From the NCBI RefSeq assembly GCF_009933255.1, contig NZ_MAEI01000054.1, positions 124,001-188,000 of the forward strand: a stretch of DNA of 64,000 bases, given 5' to 3'. Within the stretch, counting starts at the first letter, position 1. Every line of letters begins with the position of its first letter. The position numbers and the translations under genes are program-made. The notes beneath the pieces are model-generated. The model saw only the letters and a program-made list of their open reading frames with translations. It did no database searches and was not told the DNA's origin. This DNA is from Enterococcus diestrammenae (GTDB taxonomy: Bacteria > Bacillota > Bacilli > Lactobacillales > Enterococcaceae). Below, one piece after another: positions 25,848-35,070 of this stretch.

Positions 25848-26189
25848 ATGAAAAAAGTTGAAGCGATTATTAGGCAAGAAAAATTTGAGGAACTTAAAGA
25901 GGCCCTTGAAACTGATCTGGAAATCAGTGGCATGACGGTGACCCAAGTGCTAGGCTTTGGCAATCAAAAAGGTCAACAAACCTATGTCCGGGGTCAAGCA
26001 ATTATGACTAGTTTGCTGCCAAAAATTCTGGTAAGTTTTGTCGTTAAGGAGGCAGATGTGGAAAGCGTCATTCAGTTTATCATGACTATTTGTAAAACCG
26101 GTGAAGTTGGGGACGGGAAAATCTTTGTCTCGCCGGTGGATGAAGTCGTTCGGATCCGTACCGGAGAACGTGGGACGGAAGCGATTTAA
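25848..26189 (+). CDS. glnK: PII nitrogen regulator GlnK
   Basis: 113 residues, from ATG 25848 (the frame opens at 25827 but AAGGAG lies just before 25848). PII features: [31 protein letters not shown], a T-loop with QTYVRG, and the C-terminal signature [27 protein letters not shown]. It binds ATP/ADP and 2-oxoglutarate and plugs the ammonium channel encoded just upstream. The T-loop is one residue different in spacing from the classic GRGxQKGxxEYRG form. Operon with amtB. Confidence 0.93.
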   Translation: MKKVEAIIRQEKFEELKEALETDLEISGMTVTQVLGFGNQKGQQTYVRGQAIMTSLLPKILVSFVVKEADVESVIQFIMTICKTGEVGDGKIFVSPVDEVVRIRTGERGTEAI

Positions 26190-26439
26190 GGATAGTGTTT
26201 CGATTGCTAGCTACCTGTCCCATCATTTCAAAACGGTAACAGGTAAAAACTTATTGAGCTACTTGACAGAAGTGCGGATGGTCAAGGCTGCCCAGTTACT
26301 GGCGACCAGTGCACTAAAAGTTAATATCATTGGGGATATGGTAGGCTATCACAAAACGCAATACTTTATCTCTCTGTTTAAAAAGCAGTATGGTTTAACC
26401 CCACAACAATATCGTCGGCAACACAACCTTCATCAATGA
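26190..26439 (+). pseudogene. C-terminal remnant of an AraC/YesN-type regulator
   Basis: Directly after glnK, in another frame, about 80 codons encode a complete second half of an AraC-type DNA-binding domain (ASYLSHHFKTVTGKNLLSYL, then VRMVKAAQLL and a second helix-turn-helix ending GLTPQQYRR). No start or N-terminal receiver domain is left; the frame enters from within glnK. The joint suggests a deletion that removed the rest of the gene. Confidence 0.75.
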
Positions 26440-26475
26440 GAAGTGGTTTTTAATAAAAATGGCAAACTTCTCTCT

Positions 26476-26524
26476 AAAAACTTCCTGAAAAGTATGGATA
26501 CAGTGCTTTTTTAGGAAGTTTTTT
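26476..26524 (+). terminator. Terminator after glnK and the remnant
   Basis: AAAAACTTCCT (26476-26486) pairs with AGGAAGTTTTT (26513-26523), then more T. Confidence 0.78.
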
Positions 26525-26939
26525 GTAGGTTGAGAGAGGATAACACGTTATCTATGGTGGGCTTCGGGATTGGGTTTCCTTTGAAATGAAGGCGAAACTG
26601 ATTTCGGATAAGGGAATTAGGGATTGGCTCTGACTTATTTTGTGAGAGGTGAAGACCATTATTTCGTTTTTTTGATACCAATCACTGAAATGATTTGCTC
26701 TCTCGCAAATTGGTTTGTTCTTGAAGCAAAACAATTTGCTTTATTTGTGAGGGTATCTCTAGTGCTATCATTTCGAAAATTCGCGATAGCAACGAAATAA
26801 ACAAACGAATAAGTTAACTTTTAAAAATATATTGAAAACGGTTGTATACGCATTGGCAATGTGGTATTCTCTACTCATAAAAGGGGATAACCCAATAAAT
26901 AGTTAATCAAATCATTTGGTTAATCAAAGGAGAATGAAT
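26525..26939. other. Regulatory intergenic region before the GH51 gene
   Basis: 415 bases without a supported gene. It holds an inverted repeat TGCTATC/GATAGCA (26763-26769 with 26785-26791) of unknown role and the GH51 promoter with a cre-like site at 26833-26870. Confidence 0.5.
26833..26870 (+). promoter_or_regulatory. GH51 promoter with cre-like CcpA site
   Basis: -35 TTGTAT (26842-26847), 17-base spacer, -10 TATTCT (26865-26870). TGAAAACGGTTGTA (26833-26846) matches 12 of 14 positions of TGWAANCGNTNWCA and overlaps the -35, the usual position for catabolite repression. Confidence 0.6.
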
Positions 26940-28385
26940 ATGACCATCCAATTAGTAACGAAAAAAGCCGGGCCTGCTATCAGCAAATACATCTACGGCC
27001 ACTTCGCCGAACATCTCGGCCGTTGTATCTATGAAGGGCTCTATGTTGGCAAAGATTCTGAGATTCCAAACGTCAACGGGATGCGCACTGACGTCGTAGA
27101 AGCATTGAAAAACATCAAAATCCCCGTTTTGCGTTGGCCAGGGGGTTGCTTTGCTGACGAATACCATTGGAAAGATGGTATTGGCGCCAAAGAAAATCGC
27201 AAAATGATGGTCAATACCCACTGGGGTGGCGTGACCGAAGACAACAGCTTCGGGACTCATGAATTTTTCGAATTGGTGCGGCAATTAGGCTGTGAAGCTT
27301 ATGTCAACGGTAATGTCGGCTCCGGCACGGTTCAAGAAATGCAAGAATGGGTGGAATACATCACCATGGGCGGCATTTCACCAATGGCGGAAGAACGTCG
27401 CAAAAACGGTCAAGAAGAACCATGGAAGATGAAATTCTTCGGTGTTGGTAATGAAAACTGGGGCTGCGGTGGTAATATGCGGGCGGAATACTACGCGGAT
27501 GAATACCGTCGTTACCAGACTTATGTCCGTCAATATGGCGATGAAAAAATCTACAAAATCGCTGGTGGTGCCAATGTGGATGATTATCATTGGACTGAAA
27601 CCTTGATGAAAAATGCCCACTGGATGATGGATGGCTTGAGTTTGCATTACTACGTGCATCCTCATGGTTGGGAAGAAAAAGGCAGTGCCACTGACTTCAC
27701 CGAGGAAGATTGGTACTTGACTTGTGACAAGGCTGCTTACATGGATGAGCTAGTCACCCGCCATGGCACCATCATGGATAAATACGATCCAGAAAAACGG
27801 ATTGGCATGATCGTGGACGAATGGGGGACTTGGTTTACTGCAGAACCTGGCACCAACCCTGGTTTCTTGTATCAACAAAATACGATTCGAGATGCAATGG
27901 TGGCAGCTATTACCTTGAATATTTTCCACAAACACGCAGATCGGGTGCACATGGCTAATATCGCTCAAACGGTCAATGTATTACAAGCGATGATTTTGAC
28001 AGATGGTGCCAAAATGGTGAAAACACCAAGTTACCATGTCTTTGATTTGTACAAAGATCACCAAGATGCCAATCGGGTTGACGGTTTTGGTGACATGCCA
28101 GAACATGTGACCTATACCGCTTCCCAAAAAGACAATAGCTTAACGTTGAGTTTGACTAACTTTGATTTGAAAGAAACGGCTGAGTTGGCCTTTGCTTTGG
28201 ATCAAGGGGCAAAAGTGGTTAGCGCTCGTGGACTTGTGGGTACAGAAATGAATGCCTATAACGATTTCGATCATCCAGAAACCGTGACGATTCAAGAGTT
28301 TGCTGACTTTAAACAAACTGCTGAAAGCTTGCAGGTTAGCTTGCCACCAATGAGTGTCATCACCTTCAAATTGGAGCTTGTCTAA
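26940..28385 (+). CDS. Alpha-L-arabinofuranosidase, GH51
   Basis: 481 residues from ATG 26940 (AAAGGAG with 7-base spacing; ATG 26934 touches the ribosome site). No signal peptide, so intracellular. The catalytic acid/base Glu172 lies in GVGNENWG and the nucleophile Glu294 in IVDEWGTWF; the N-terminal [15 protein letters not shown] block is typical of GH51. The enzyme removes L-arabinofuranosyl units from imported arabino- or arabinoxylo-oligosaccharides, feeding the araBDA genes further downstream. First gene of an apparent operon with a DUF6171-like gene and an ArsR-like regulator. Confidence 0.95.
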   Translation: MTIQLVTKKAGPAISKYIYGHFAEHLGRCIYEGLYVGKDSEIPNVNGMRTDVVEALKNIKIPVLRWPGGCFADEYHWKDGIGAKENRKMMVNTHWGGVTEDNSFGTHEFFELVRQLGCEAYVNGNVGSGTVQEMQEWVEYITMGGISPMAEERRKNGQEEPWKMKFFGVGNENWGCGGNMRAEYYADEYRRYQTYVRQYGDEKIYKIAGGANVDDYHWTETLMKNAHWMMDGLSLHYYVHPHGWEEKGSATDFTEEDWYLTCDKAAYMDELVTRHGTIMDKYDPEKRIGMIVDEWGTWFTAEPGTNPGFLYQQNTIRDAMVAAITLNIFHKHADRVHMANIAQTVNVLQAMILTDGAKMVKTPSYHVFDLYKDHQDANRVDGFGDMPEHVTYTASQKDNSLTLSLTNFDLKETAELAFALDQGAKVVSARGLVGTEMNAYNDFDHPETVTIQEFADFKQTAESLQVSLPPMSVITFKLELV

Positions 28386-28654
28386 TGACGTGTCGGGGAT
28401 GTCAGCCCAAAGAAGAAGCGGCTAACGCGGATGTTTCGGCAATCGTAGCGGAAATGCTAGCCTTGGAGCCGGTTCATTTGGAAAAAGAAGTGGCCCAGGC
28501 CCGCGTGAGCGTTTGCGAAACTTGTCCCCACCGTTCGTTACACACCTGTACAAAATGTGGTTGTTATTATGAGTTTCGTGCTTATCTGCCCCAAAAGGAC
28601 TGTCCGGCGGGGCGCTGGCCGAAGCTTGAAGCAGCTGAAAAAGGGGGGAGTTAG
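28385..28654 (+). CDS. Small cysteine-rich protein (DUF6171-like)
   Basis: 89 residues, its ATG overlapping the last base of the GH51 stop. The C-terminal half contains CETCPHRSLHTCTKCGCYYEFRAYL and a final Cys, eight cysteines that could form one or two zinc knuckles. An N-terminal CRGC pair adds a further site. It looks like the DUF6171 family, which has no known function. It was probably kept for translational coupling to the GH51 gene. The next gene starts two bases after its stop. Confidence 0.75.
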   Translation: MTCRGCQPKEEAANADVSAIVAEMLALEPVHLEKEVAQARVSVCETCPHRSLHTCTKCGCYYEFRAYLPQKDCPAGRWPKLEAAEKGGS

Positions 28655-28655
28655 C

Positions 28656-29579
28656 ATGCGTTTAGATATTGGTGAAGACTCCTTGCCGGTTTATGAAGCT
28701 TTAGCTAGCAAGACCCGTCTGGAAATCTTGCGACAGCTAGCTTTAGGTGAACGCAATATCAAAGAAATGGCGGAAATCCTCGGCTTGTCTGCTGTGATTG
28801 TCGGCAAGCATATCAACCAGCTAGAGGCAGCTGGTTTGATTGCCACTCGGCGGGAACCAGGAAAAGGTGGCACTCAAAAAGTAGCAAAAATCTTGGTGGA
28901 AGAACTGAATGTCGTGATTGCTCAAGAACAAAGTCGTGGCTACCAATACCGCCAAGAAGTACCTATCGGGCATTACAATCAATTTGATGTTACGCCGACT
29001 TGTGGCCTGGCGACTGTGGAAGATTATATCGGTAATTTCGATGAACCTAAATATTTTATGGATACTCATAAAGCTGAGGCAGGGATTTTGTGGTTCACCA
29101 AGGGCTTTTTGGAGTATCAGATTCCCAATTTGCTCCAAGAAAATCAACAAGTCGTCGAATTGCAGCTATCAATGGAACTTTCATCGGAGTATCCTGGCTG
29201 GAAAAGTGACTGGCCTTCAGATATCACTCTTTCCCTCAATGATGTAGAACTGTGTACGTGGCAAAGCCCTGGAGACTTTGCTGACCGTCGTGGGAAATAT
29301 ACCCCTGCTTGGTGGTCACCAGAAATCAATCAGTATGGGATTTTGCTGACAGTGGATGTGACGGATCGGGGCATCTTCATCGGTGGCGAAAAAGTTGCTG
29401 ACGTGACTTTGGCAGATGTGACAGCCGATTTGGGGGATTTTTGGAAGTTGAAACTAGAGGTTAAAGAAGATGCGACCAATGTCGGCGGCCTGACCTTGTT
29501 TGGCAAAGCCTTTGGTGACTATGACCAAGGAATCGTGATCTTGACGAGCTATCGACCAAAATCAATCTCAGAAAGCTGA
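28656..29579 (+). CDS. ArsR-like transcriptional regulator with beta-sandwich-like C-terminal domain
   Basis: 307 residues from ATG 28656, behind GGGGGGAG. Residues 1-85 form an ArsR/MarR-type winged helix (LASKTRLEILRQLALGERNIKEMAEILGLS, then KHINQLEAAGLIATRREPGKGG). The remaining 220 residues are beta-rich, with LQLSMELSSEYPGW, DITLSLNDVELCTWQSPGDF and a tail LFGKAFGDYDQGI; this resembles a carbohydrate-binding-like jelly-roll rather than a classic ligand pocket. The layout is seen in Firmicute regulators beside glycosidase genes. It probably senses an arabinose-containing ligand and controls the GH51 operon (inference). Confidence 0.78.
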   Translation: MRLDIGEDSLPVYEALASKTRLEILRQLALGERNIKEMAEILGLSAVIVGKHINQLEAAGLIATRREPGKGGTQKVAKILVEELNVVIAQEQSRGYQYRQEVPIGHYNQFDVTPTCGLATVEDYIGNFDEPKYFMDTHKAEAGILWFTKGFLEYQIPNLLQENQQVVELQLSMELSSEYPGWKSDWPSDITLSLNDVELCTWQSPGDFADRRGKYTPAWWSPEINQYGILLTVDVTDRGIFIGGEKVADVTLADVTADLGDFWKLKLEVKEDATNVGGLTLFGKAFGDYDQGIVILTSYRPKSISES

Positions 29580-29599
29580 ATAATCAAATAGCAAAGAAC

Positions 29600-29657
29600 C
29601 TTCATAGATATTTTCAACTGTTGTTTGACAGTGAGAAAATCATCTATGAAGTTTTTT
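29600..29657 (+). terminator. Terminator of the GH51 operon
   Basis: CTTCATAGAT (29600-29609) pairs with ATCTATGAAG (29642-29651), with inner complementary segments, followed by TTTTTT. Confidence 0.82.
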
Positions 29658-29995
29658 GCGTAAGGGCCTTCCTAAGCTCAGAAGTAGGATAAGGAGAAGT
29701 GTGGGAGCATCTTTGAGTATCGATGAGAAAGCCTCCCTGACACTTTTTTAAGGGGCATGAAAAAAGGTTTGGGGAACGGGTATTGGAATCCAAAAGACTC
29801 ATAACAAAACTAATTTTTGGGAGCTTGTGAGTTTGGGGCTTCTTTTTTTATCTAGACGATGGTATCTGTTTCACGAATCTTTCATTGAAAGCAGTATTTT
29901 TAGCAATGTTTTGAGAGAAACAGTCAGTATCACTGCTTTTTCTCTCACAGAATCTATGGTAGGCTATAGAAAATATTCGCAACGGAAGGATGTCG
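29658..29995. other. Intergenic stretch without a supported gene
   Basis: About 340 bases; only short frames without ribosome sites. It must carry the promoter of the AraC gene, but no convincing -35/-10 pair was found. Confidence 0.45.
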
Positions 29996-30895
29996 ATGGT
30001 TTTGCATGAAATAAATCAGGCGGAAATGGGCGCATTAAGAGAACAAGTAGTGCATGGCACACCGGCTTTTCCAGTAGGTTGGTACCCTCATTTACGAAGC
30101 TATTGGCAAGAGTATTATTTTATTCCTCATTGGCATCGAGAACTAGAATTGATCATAGTAGAGTCTGGTCAGATGGAGTTGGTGATTCAGGGACAGTCTT
30201 TTTTATTGCACTCGGGGATGGTGTTGTTGATTCCACCTAATGTTTTGCATACGGCTTATCGTTTGCCAGAGAAAGACTGTTGTTTTAGTTGTATCGTCTT
30301 TGCGCCGGAGTTTATCGCTGGGATGGCCCAAGAAACGATTCGACAAGAGTTGCTCGAGCCGTTGTTTGTCTCGGAGTTTCATGAAGACTTACTGATAACC
30401 AGTCAAGTAGCAGATGTCTTGGGTCTGTCCGAAGCTGTCCACCAGTTGCTGGAAGCGTTGGACCAAAAAGAGCAAGCTGTTCAGCAGTTACGAGTCAAAG
30501 GATTATTGTTGCTAATTCTAGCGACACTCTTTGAGCAAAAAGGTGGTATCAGTCCAAATAACAAGCTGTCGCAGAAATTGCAACAAGACCGGGAAAAAAT
30601 CATCTTAGGCTACATGGCTGATCACTTGGCGGAAAAAATTACTTTGGCAGAATTAGCTAGTCAACTTAATTTGAGTAAAGAGCAGTTTTCGCGTTTTTTT
30701 CGACAGGCTTTTCGTCGCAGTCCGTTGCAATATGTCACACAGATGCGTTTGCAAAAAGCTTGTCGCTTGTTGCTGCAAGGGAATTTGACCATGTCGGAGG
30801 TTGCCGAGGCTTGTGGTTTTGACAACAGTAACTATTTCGCTCGCGTGTTTAAGCAACGCTTTGGGATGAGTCCTAGCGAGTTCCAACGAAAATGA
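29996..30895 (+). CDS. AraC-family regulator with cupin sensor domain
   Basis: 299 residues. ATG 29996 is chosen because CGGAAGGA overlaps ATG 29990. The N-terminal ~110 residues form a cupin (PHWHRELELIIVESGQMELVIQGQ and LIPPNVLHTAY), expected to bind a sugar. The C-terminal ~100 residues are two AraC helix-turn-helix motifs (ITLAELASQLNLSKEQFSRFF and MSEVAEACGFDNSNYFARVFKQRFGMSPSEF). It lies directly upstream of the GH31 gene and separated by a terminator, so it most likely activates that gene. Confidence 0.9.
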   Translation: MVLHEINQAEMGALREQVVHGTPAFPVGWYPHLRSYWQEYYFIPHWHRELELIIVESGQMELVIQGQSFLLHSGMVLLIPPNVLHTAYRLPEKDCCFSCIVFAPEFIAGMAQETIRQELLEPLFVSEFHEDLLITSQVADVLGLSEAVHQLLEALDQKEQAVQQLRVKGLLLLILATLFEQKGGISPNNKLSQKLQQDREKIILGYMADHLAEKITLAELASQLNLSKEQFSRFFRQAFRRSPLQYVTQMRLQKACRLLLQGNLTMSEVAEACGFDNSNYFARVFKQRFGMSPSEFQRK

Positions 30896-30907
30896 CAAGA
30901 TTGTGCT

Positions 30908-30941
30908 AAAGGATGCCACGAATTCGAAGGTATCCTTTTTT
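30908..30941 (+). terminator. Terminator between the AraC and GH31 genes
   Basis: AAAGGATGCC (30908-30917) pairs with GGTATCCTTT (30929-30938) with one mismatch, followed by T residues. Confidence 0.72.
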
Positions 30942-30954
30942 GTTTGGAGGTAAA

Positions 30955-31116
30955 ATGAAACCACTATCATGGGAGGTAGCACAGGTTACTTCCAAAAGCG
31001 ACTATAGGAGGAAGACAACATGGCAGTCTTTACAAATGGCAAGACCTATCTGGAATTTCAAAATAACAATGAACGGGTGCGAATTATACCTTGGGGGGCC
31101 AACAGTTTTCGAGTAG
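30955..31116 (+). other. Possible leader ORF overlapping the GH31 start
   Basis: ATG 30955 with a strong ribosome site (TTTGGAGGTAAA) opens a 53-codon frame beginning MKPLSWEVAQVTSK, which runs over the GH31 start in another frame and stops at 31116. It may be a leader peptide, a remnant of a longer N-terminus, or chance. Confidence 0.3.
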
Positions 31117-33026
31117 TGGCGACACCCAACGGTCCGGTAGATTTAACTTCGGCGGCTCTTTTAGAACAACCGGCCATTACCGATGAAGTGACGATTACGA
31201 TCAGAGAAAACGAAGCCACTATCCAATCTGGCAATATTAAAGCAGTGGTCAATTCAGAAGGTTGGTCGAATGTTTTCGGTCGAATCAGTTTTTACGATGG
31301 GGCAGGGAAGTTGCTTTTGGCGGAAGCCGATGGTGGCGGGGCACTCTTGAAAAAACCTCGATTTTTTCGCTCGCAAATTGGTGGAGATTACCGGTTGACG
31401 GCGACCTTTGCAGCCAATGACGGTGAAAAAATCTACGGCATGGGGCAATACCAACAAGATATTTTAGACTTAAAGGGGTGCAATTTAGAGCTAGCCCACC
31501 GGAATTCACAAGCCTCCGTACCTTTTTATGTTTCCAATAAAGGTTATGGTTTCTTGTGGCACAATCCGGCAGTGGGAACGGTGACTTTCGGCGCCAATAC
31601 CACGGAATGGCGAGCAGACAGTACCAAACAACTGGACTACTGGATTACTGCTGGCGCGACACCGGCAGCCATTGAAGAACAATACAGTGCTGTGACCGGA
31701 CGTGTACCCATGATGCCCGAATATGGCCTCGGTTTTTGGCAATGTAAGCTCCGCTATGTCAATCAAGATGAAGTCTTGGAAGTGGCACGAGAATACCATC
31801 GCCGAGGAGTCAAGGTCGATGTTTTGGTGATTGACTACTATCACTGGCCGCGTTGTGGAGATTATCGCTTTGATGAGCACTTCTTTCCAAATGTCAAAGA
31901 AATGGTGGCAGAGTGTCGTTCTTATGGCATCGAGTTGATGGTGTCAATCTGGCCGCAAATCGATGTCCGCAGTGAAAATTTCCAAGAGATGAAAGAACGA
32001 GGCTTATTGGTACAGACTGCTCATGGGATGGATGTCCAGATGATTTTTCACGGGAACAATGTCTTTTACGATGCGATAAATCCAGAAACTCGGAAATACA
32101 TTTGGCAAAAAGTCAAGGCTAACTACCGGGATCAGGGCATTCGTCTCTTTTGGTTAGACGAAGCGGAACCGGAATTTGGCACCTATGATTTTGACACTTA
32201 TCGTTACTATGCCGGTAGTGTCTTGCAGCAAGGAAATATCTATCCTCGGGAATACGTTCGTGGATTCCATGAAGGAGAAGCGGAAGACTTTGGTGAAAAC
32301 ACCGTGAAATTGGTTCGTTGTGCTTGGGCAGGTAGTCAGCGTTATGGGGCGTTGGTTTGGTCTGGGGATATTCATTCCACGTATCAAGATTTCAAAAATC
32401 AAGTGGTAGCCGGTTTGCAGATGGGCTTGGCAGGGATTCCTTGGTGGACCACAGATATCGGCGGTTTCCATGGTGGGGATGTGCGGACTGATGAGTTCAA
32501 GGAGCTGTTGATTCGTTGGTTCCAATACGGAGCCTTTAGTCCTGTGATGCGGATTCATGGTTCCCGTACCCCCCATCGAGAAATTTTTAAAGCAGATGGC
32601 GAACCGACTGAACAAAGTGGCGCGGCTAATGAAATCTGGAGCTACGGCGAAGAAAACTACCAGATCATGAAGAAATTCATCGATGTTCGTGAAGCAATGC
32701 GAGATTACAATCGCGACTTGATGACACAAGCCCATGAAAAGGGAGCGCCAGTTTTACGAGGGATGTTCTATGAGTTTCCAGAAGATGCGACGACTTGGGA
32801 TCTGAAAGACCAGTACATGTTCGGCGGGGATGTCTTGGTAGCGCCGGTGATGGCAGCTGGGGCCACCACACGCCGGGTCTACTTGCCACAAGGGGCACAA
32901 TGGACTGATGCCCGGGATGGCAAAGTCTATCAAGGGGGTCAATGGCTGGATTCTAAAGCGGCTATCGAAACCTTACCCATCTTTTTACGAGATGGGCGCC
33001 AAGAGTATTTGGTGGGGATGATTTAA
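31020..33026 (+). CDS. Alpha-glycosidase GH31 (alpha-xylosidase-like)
   Basis: 668 residues, ATG 31020 behind AGGAGGAAGACA. No signal peptide, so cytoplasmic. Order: N-terminal beta-sandwich (1-215), TIM barrel (about 220-565) and C-terminal beta domains. The nucleophile Asp is in LFWLDEAEPE and the acid/base Asp in WSGDIHST; VLVIDYYHWPRCGDYRFD marks the substrate-subsite loop. The WLDE-EPE form is typical of alpha-xylosidases and related GH31 enzymes, but alpha-glucosidase specificity cannot be excluded. It would remove alpha-linked xylose, for example from xyloglucan oligosaccharides. Confidence 0.9.
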   Translation: MAVFTNGKTYLEFQNNNERVRIIPWGANSFRVVATPNGPVDLTSAALLEQPAITDEVTITIRENEATIQSGNIKAVVNSEGWSNVFGRISFYDGAGKLLLAEADGGGALLKKPRFFRSQIGGDYRLTATFAANDGEKIYGMGQYQQDILDLKGCNLELAHRNSQASVPFYVSNKGYGFLWHNPAVGTVTFGANTTEWRADSTKQLDYWITAGATPAAIEEQYSAVTGRVPMMPEYGLGFWQCKLRYVNQDEVLEVAREYHRRGVKVDVLVIDYYHWPRCGDYRFDEHFFPNVKEMVAECRSYGIELMVSIWPQIDVRSENFQEMKERGLLVQTAHGMDVQMIFHGNNVFYDAINPETRKYIWQKVKANYRDQGIRLFWLDEAEPEFGTYDFDTYRYYAGSVLQQGNIYPREYVRGFHEGEAEDFGENTVKLVRCAWAGSQRYGALVWSGDIHSTYQDFKNQVVAGLQMGLAGIPWWTTDIGGFHGGDVRTDEFKELLIRWFQYGAFSPVMRIHGSRTPHREIFKADGEPTEQSGAANEIWSYGEENYQIMKKFIDVREAMRDYNRDLMTQAHEKGAPVLRGMFYEFPEDATTWDLKDQYMFGGDVLVAPVMAAGATTRRVYLPQGAQWTDARDGKVYQGGQWLDSKAAIETLPIFLRDGRQEYLVGMI

Positions 33027-33049
33027 TCATTTTTTACAAAATAATTAGC

Positions 33050-33101
33050 AAAATCCGGTGTAGAAAAGCCAGTAAAAATGGTGAATCGATACCGGATTTT
33101 T
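33050..33101 (+). terminator. Terminator of the GH31 gene
   Basis: AAAATCCGGT (33050-33059) pairs with ACCGGATTTT (33091-33100), then T. The loop is long, about 31 bases. Confidence 0.7.
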
Positions 33102-33405
33102 CATGGATAGGTTAATTGATTTAGCTATCCCATATCATTGGACTAAGTAAAAGGATTTAAGTTCAACTAGCATCATTGAAAATAAAGTGGAATTGATTCA
33201 TGTTAATAAACATCATGTATCGGGGCCACCTTAATTCTTGAGAGTTAATGAGGGATAAGAAAATGATATCCAGTTCTGAATAGTATCTAGAGGGCTAGCG
33301 TTTTGTAGAAAAAGAAAAAATTTTAGCTAGCCTTGACGAGTTATCAAAAGGGAAAGTATGATGTGTGAGAACACTTTCATAATGAAAGTAAGAGGGGGAA
33401 ATAAG
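33102..33405. other. Intergenic region before the first two-component system
   Basis: About 300 bases with no supported gene. It ends with the promoter at 33333-33362 and the ribosome site of the histidine kinase. Confidence 0.5.
33333..33362 (+). promoter_or_regulatory. Promoter of the first two-component system
   Basis: -35 TTGACG (33333-33338), 18-base spacer, -10 TATGAT (33357-33362). Confidence 0.6.
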
Positions 33406-35070
33406 ATGTCCATCAAAAAGAAGGTACTCTTGACAGTCATCTGTGGGAATTTATTATCTTTTTTAATCATTGTCATTTTTTATTTCTTTACCTCCATGAG
33501 TATTATTAATCGAAATATTGAGGTACAAGCCTCCGAAATCCAATCAACTATCTTGCAAAGGCTCAATGAGGTGGTGGCTGACGGGGATCGAATCAATTAT
33601 TTTTTAAGGATGAATTATACGGATGAATTGCTTGAACTTTATGATGATGAACCTCGCGAGGTAGATACTTTTCAGAGTATAAAATTATCTCGTGACTTAT
33701 TTAAAATGCTGGAGCCTATTTATCAATATCAACATTACTTATCAGGCTTTGGGATTTATTCGAAAAATAATCGTCTGATGTATCACGGAGATGTGAATTT
33801 AAGTTATGAAGAAAAAATTCTTGCAGGGAGAACGAAGGATATTTACCTTGGCAGCGATAAGGATTGGATGATTCCTATTGTCCGGCCAATCATGATAAAC
33901 CAGCAAACGATTGGTAGTACGGTACTGTATTTAAATTCCGAGAGCTTTTTTTATGATTGCATTAGTGGCTTGCCTGATGGGACGAAGCTTGCTGTTCATG
34001 AAGCCGGTGGGGGTGAGCTGTTTTCCACTAGTAAAGGGGAAAAGACAGGGACACCTTATACGCGGACCTTTACCGATGAAACGACTAATCTTGATTTGAT
34101 TTTAACTTTGCCTAAAGAAACGTTTTTAGGATCATTGACGGAAAATTTACGAGGAGTCATCTTACTTAGCCTAATCATTATTTTTATTGAAGTGGTGGTG
34201 ACATTTGTCGTATTGCTACGGATTACACGTAATATCAATCGGCTAAACGAGGGGATGGTTCGTGTTCGTAATCAAGATTTAAATGCCGCAGTGGTGATTG
34301 ATAGTAATGATGAACTACGTGATATGGGAATCGTCTTTAACTCAATGGTGGCGAATATTAATCATTTAATCGCCGAAAACAAGCAGCGGGAGCAGGAAAA
34401 AAAAGAAGCAGAAATTGATTTTCTTCAAGCACAGATTAATCCGCACTTTTTGTCGAATACCTTGAATTCGATTTCATGGATGGCAAAGTTACAAGAAGCC
34501 AACAACATTGCTTATCTTTCCCGTGCATTAGTGGAACTTTTACAAGCGACGATGTACAAAGGGGATGACTTTATCACGATAGCAGAAGAAGTGGCCCACG
34601 TTAAAAATTATGTTGCTATTCAGCAGGTAGCCTATATGGATACGTTTCAAGTTTTTTATGAAATTGATGAAGCAATCGCCGACAAGAAGACTCTCCGTTT
34701 TATTTTGCAACCTTTAGTAGAAAATAGCATTATTCATAATTTTGCCAATCAAAAAGACTCAATTCAAGGTGAAATTTATATTCGAGGGTATCAAGAAGGG
34801 TCGGATTTGATTTTAGAGATTCAAGACAATGGAAAAGGAATAGATGCCGATATCTTGATGGAAGATGGCTTGCTCAAACCCAGTGGTAAACGGCGATATT
34901 CACGAATCGGTGTCAAAAATATTGATAAGCGTATTAAGCTATTTTTTGGTGAGGAATATGGTATTCGTTATGAAAGTCAGATTGATATCTACACCAAGGC
35001 AATTTTGCGGTTACCAATTTTGAAGGAAGGAGCGATTACTAATCATGAGAAAAGTCGCAATTTTAGATGA
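33406..35070 (+). CDS. Sensor histidine kinase, LytS/YesM type
   Basis: 554 residues from ATG 33406 (GAGGGGGAAATAAG). Membrane helices at about residues 6-27 and 250-272 enclose an outside sensor domain of about 220 residues. A HAMP-like segment is followed by the His_kinase box QAQINPHFLSNTLNS (the Tyr usual in PHFLYNTLN is Ser here) and a HATPase domain with N box LQPLVENSIIHNF and DNGKGID. It overlaps its response regulator by 26 bases. The system stands before an LplB/YtcP-type sugar importer, its probable target, as in YesMN-type glycan loci. Confidence 0.9.
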   Translation: MSIKKKVLLTVICGNLLSFLIIVIFYFFTSMSIINRNIEVQASEIQSTILQRLNEVVADGDRINYFLRMNYTDELLELYDDEPREVDTFQSIKLSRDLFKMLEPIYQYQHYLSGFGIYSKNNRLMYHGDVNLSYEEKILAGRTKDIYLGSDKDWMIPIVRPIMINQQTIGSTVLYLNSESFFYDCISGLPDGTKLAVHEAGGGELFSTSKGEKTGTPYTRTFTDETTNLDLILTLPKETFLGSLTENLRGVILLSLIIIFIEVVVTFVVLLRITRNINRLNEGMVRVRNQDLNAAVVIDSNDELRDMGIVFNSMVANINHLIAENKQREQEKKEAEIDFLQAQINPHFLSNTLNSISWMAKLQEANNIAYLSRALVELLQATMYKGDDFITIAEEVAHVKNYVAIQQVAYMDTFQVFYEIDEAIADKKTLRFILQPLVENSIIHNFANQKDSIQGEIYIRGYQEGSDLILEIQDNGKGIDADILMEDGLLKPSGKRRYSRIGVKNIDKRIKLFFGEEYGIRYESQIDIYTKAILRLPILKEGAITNHEKSRNFR

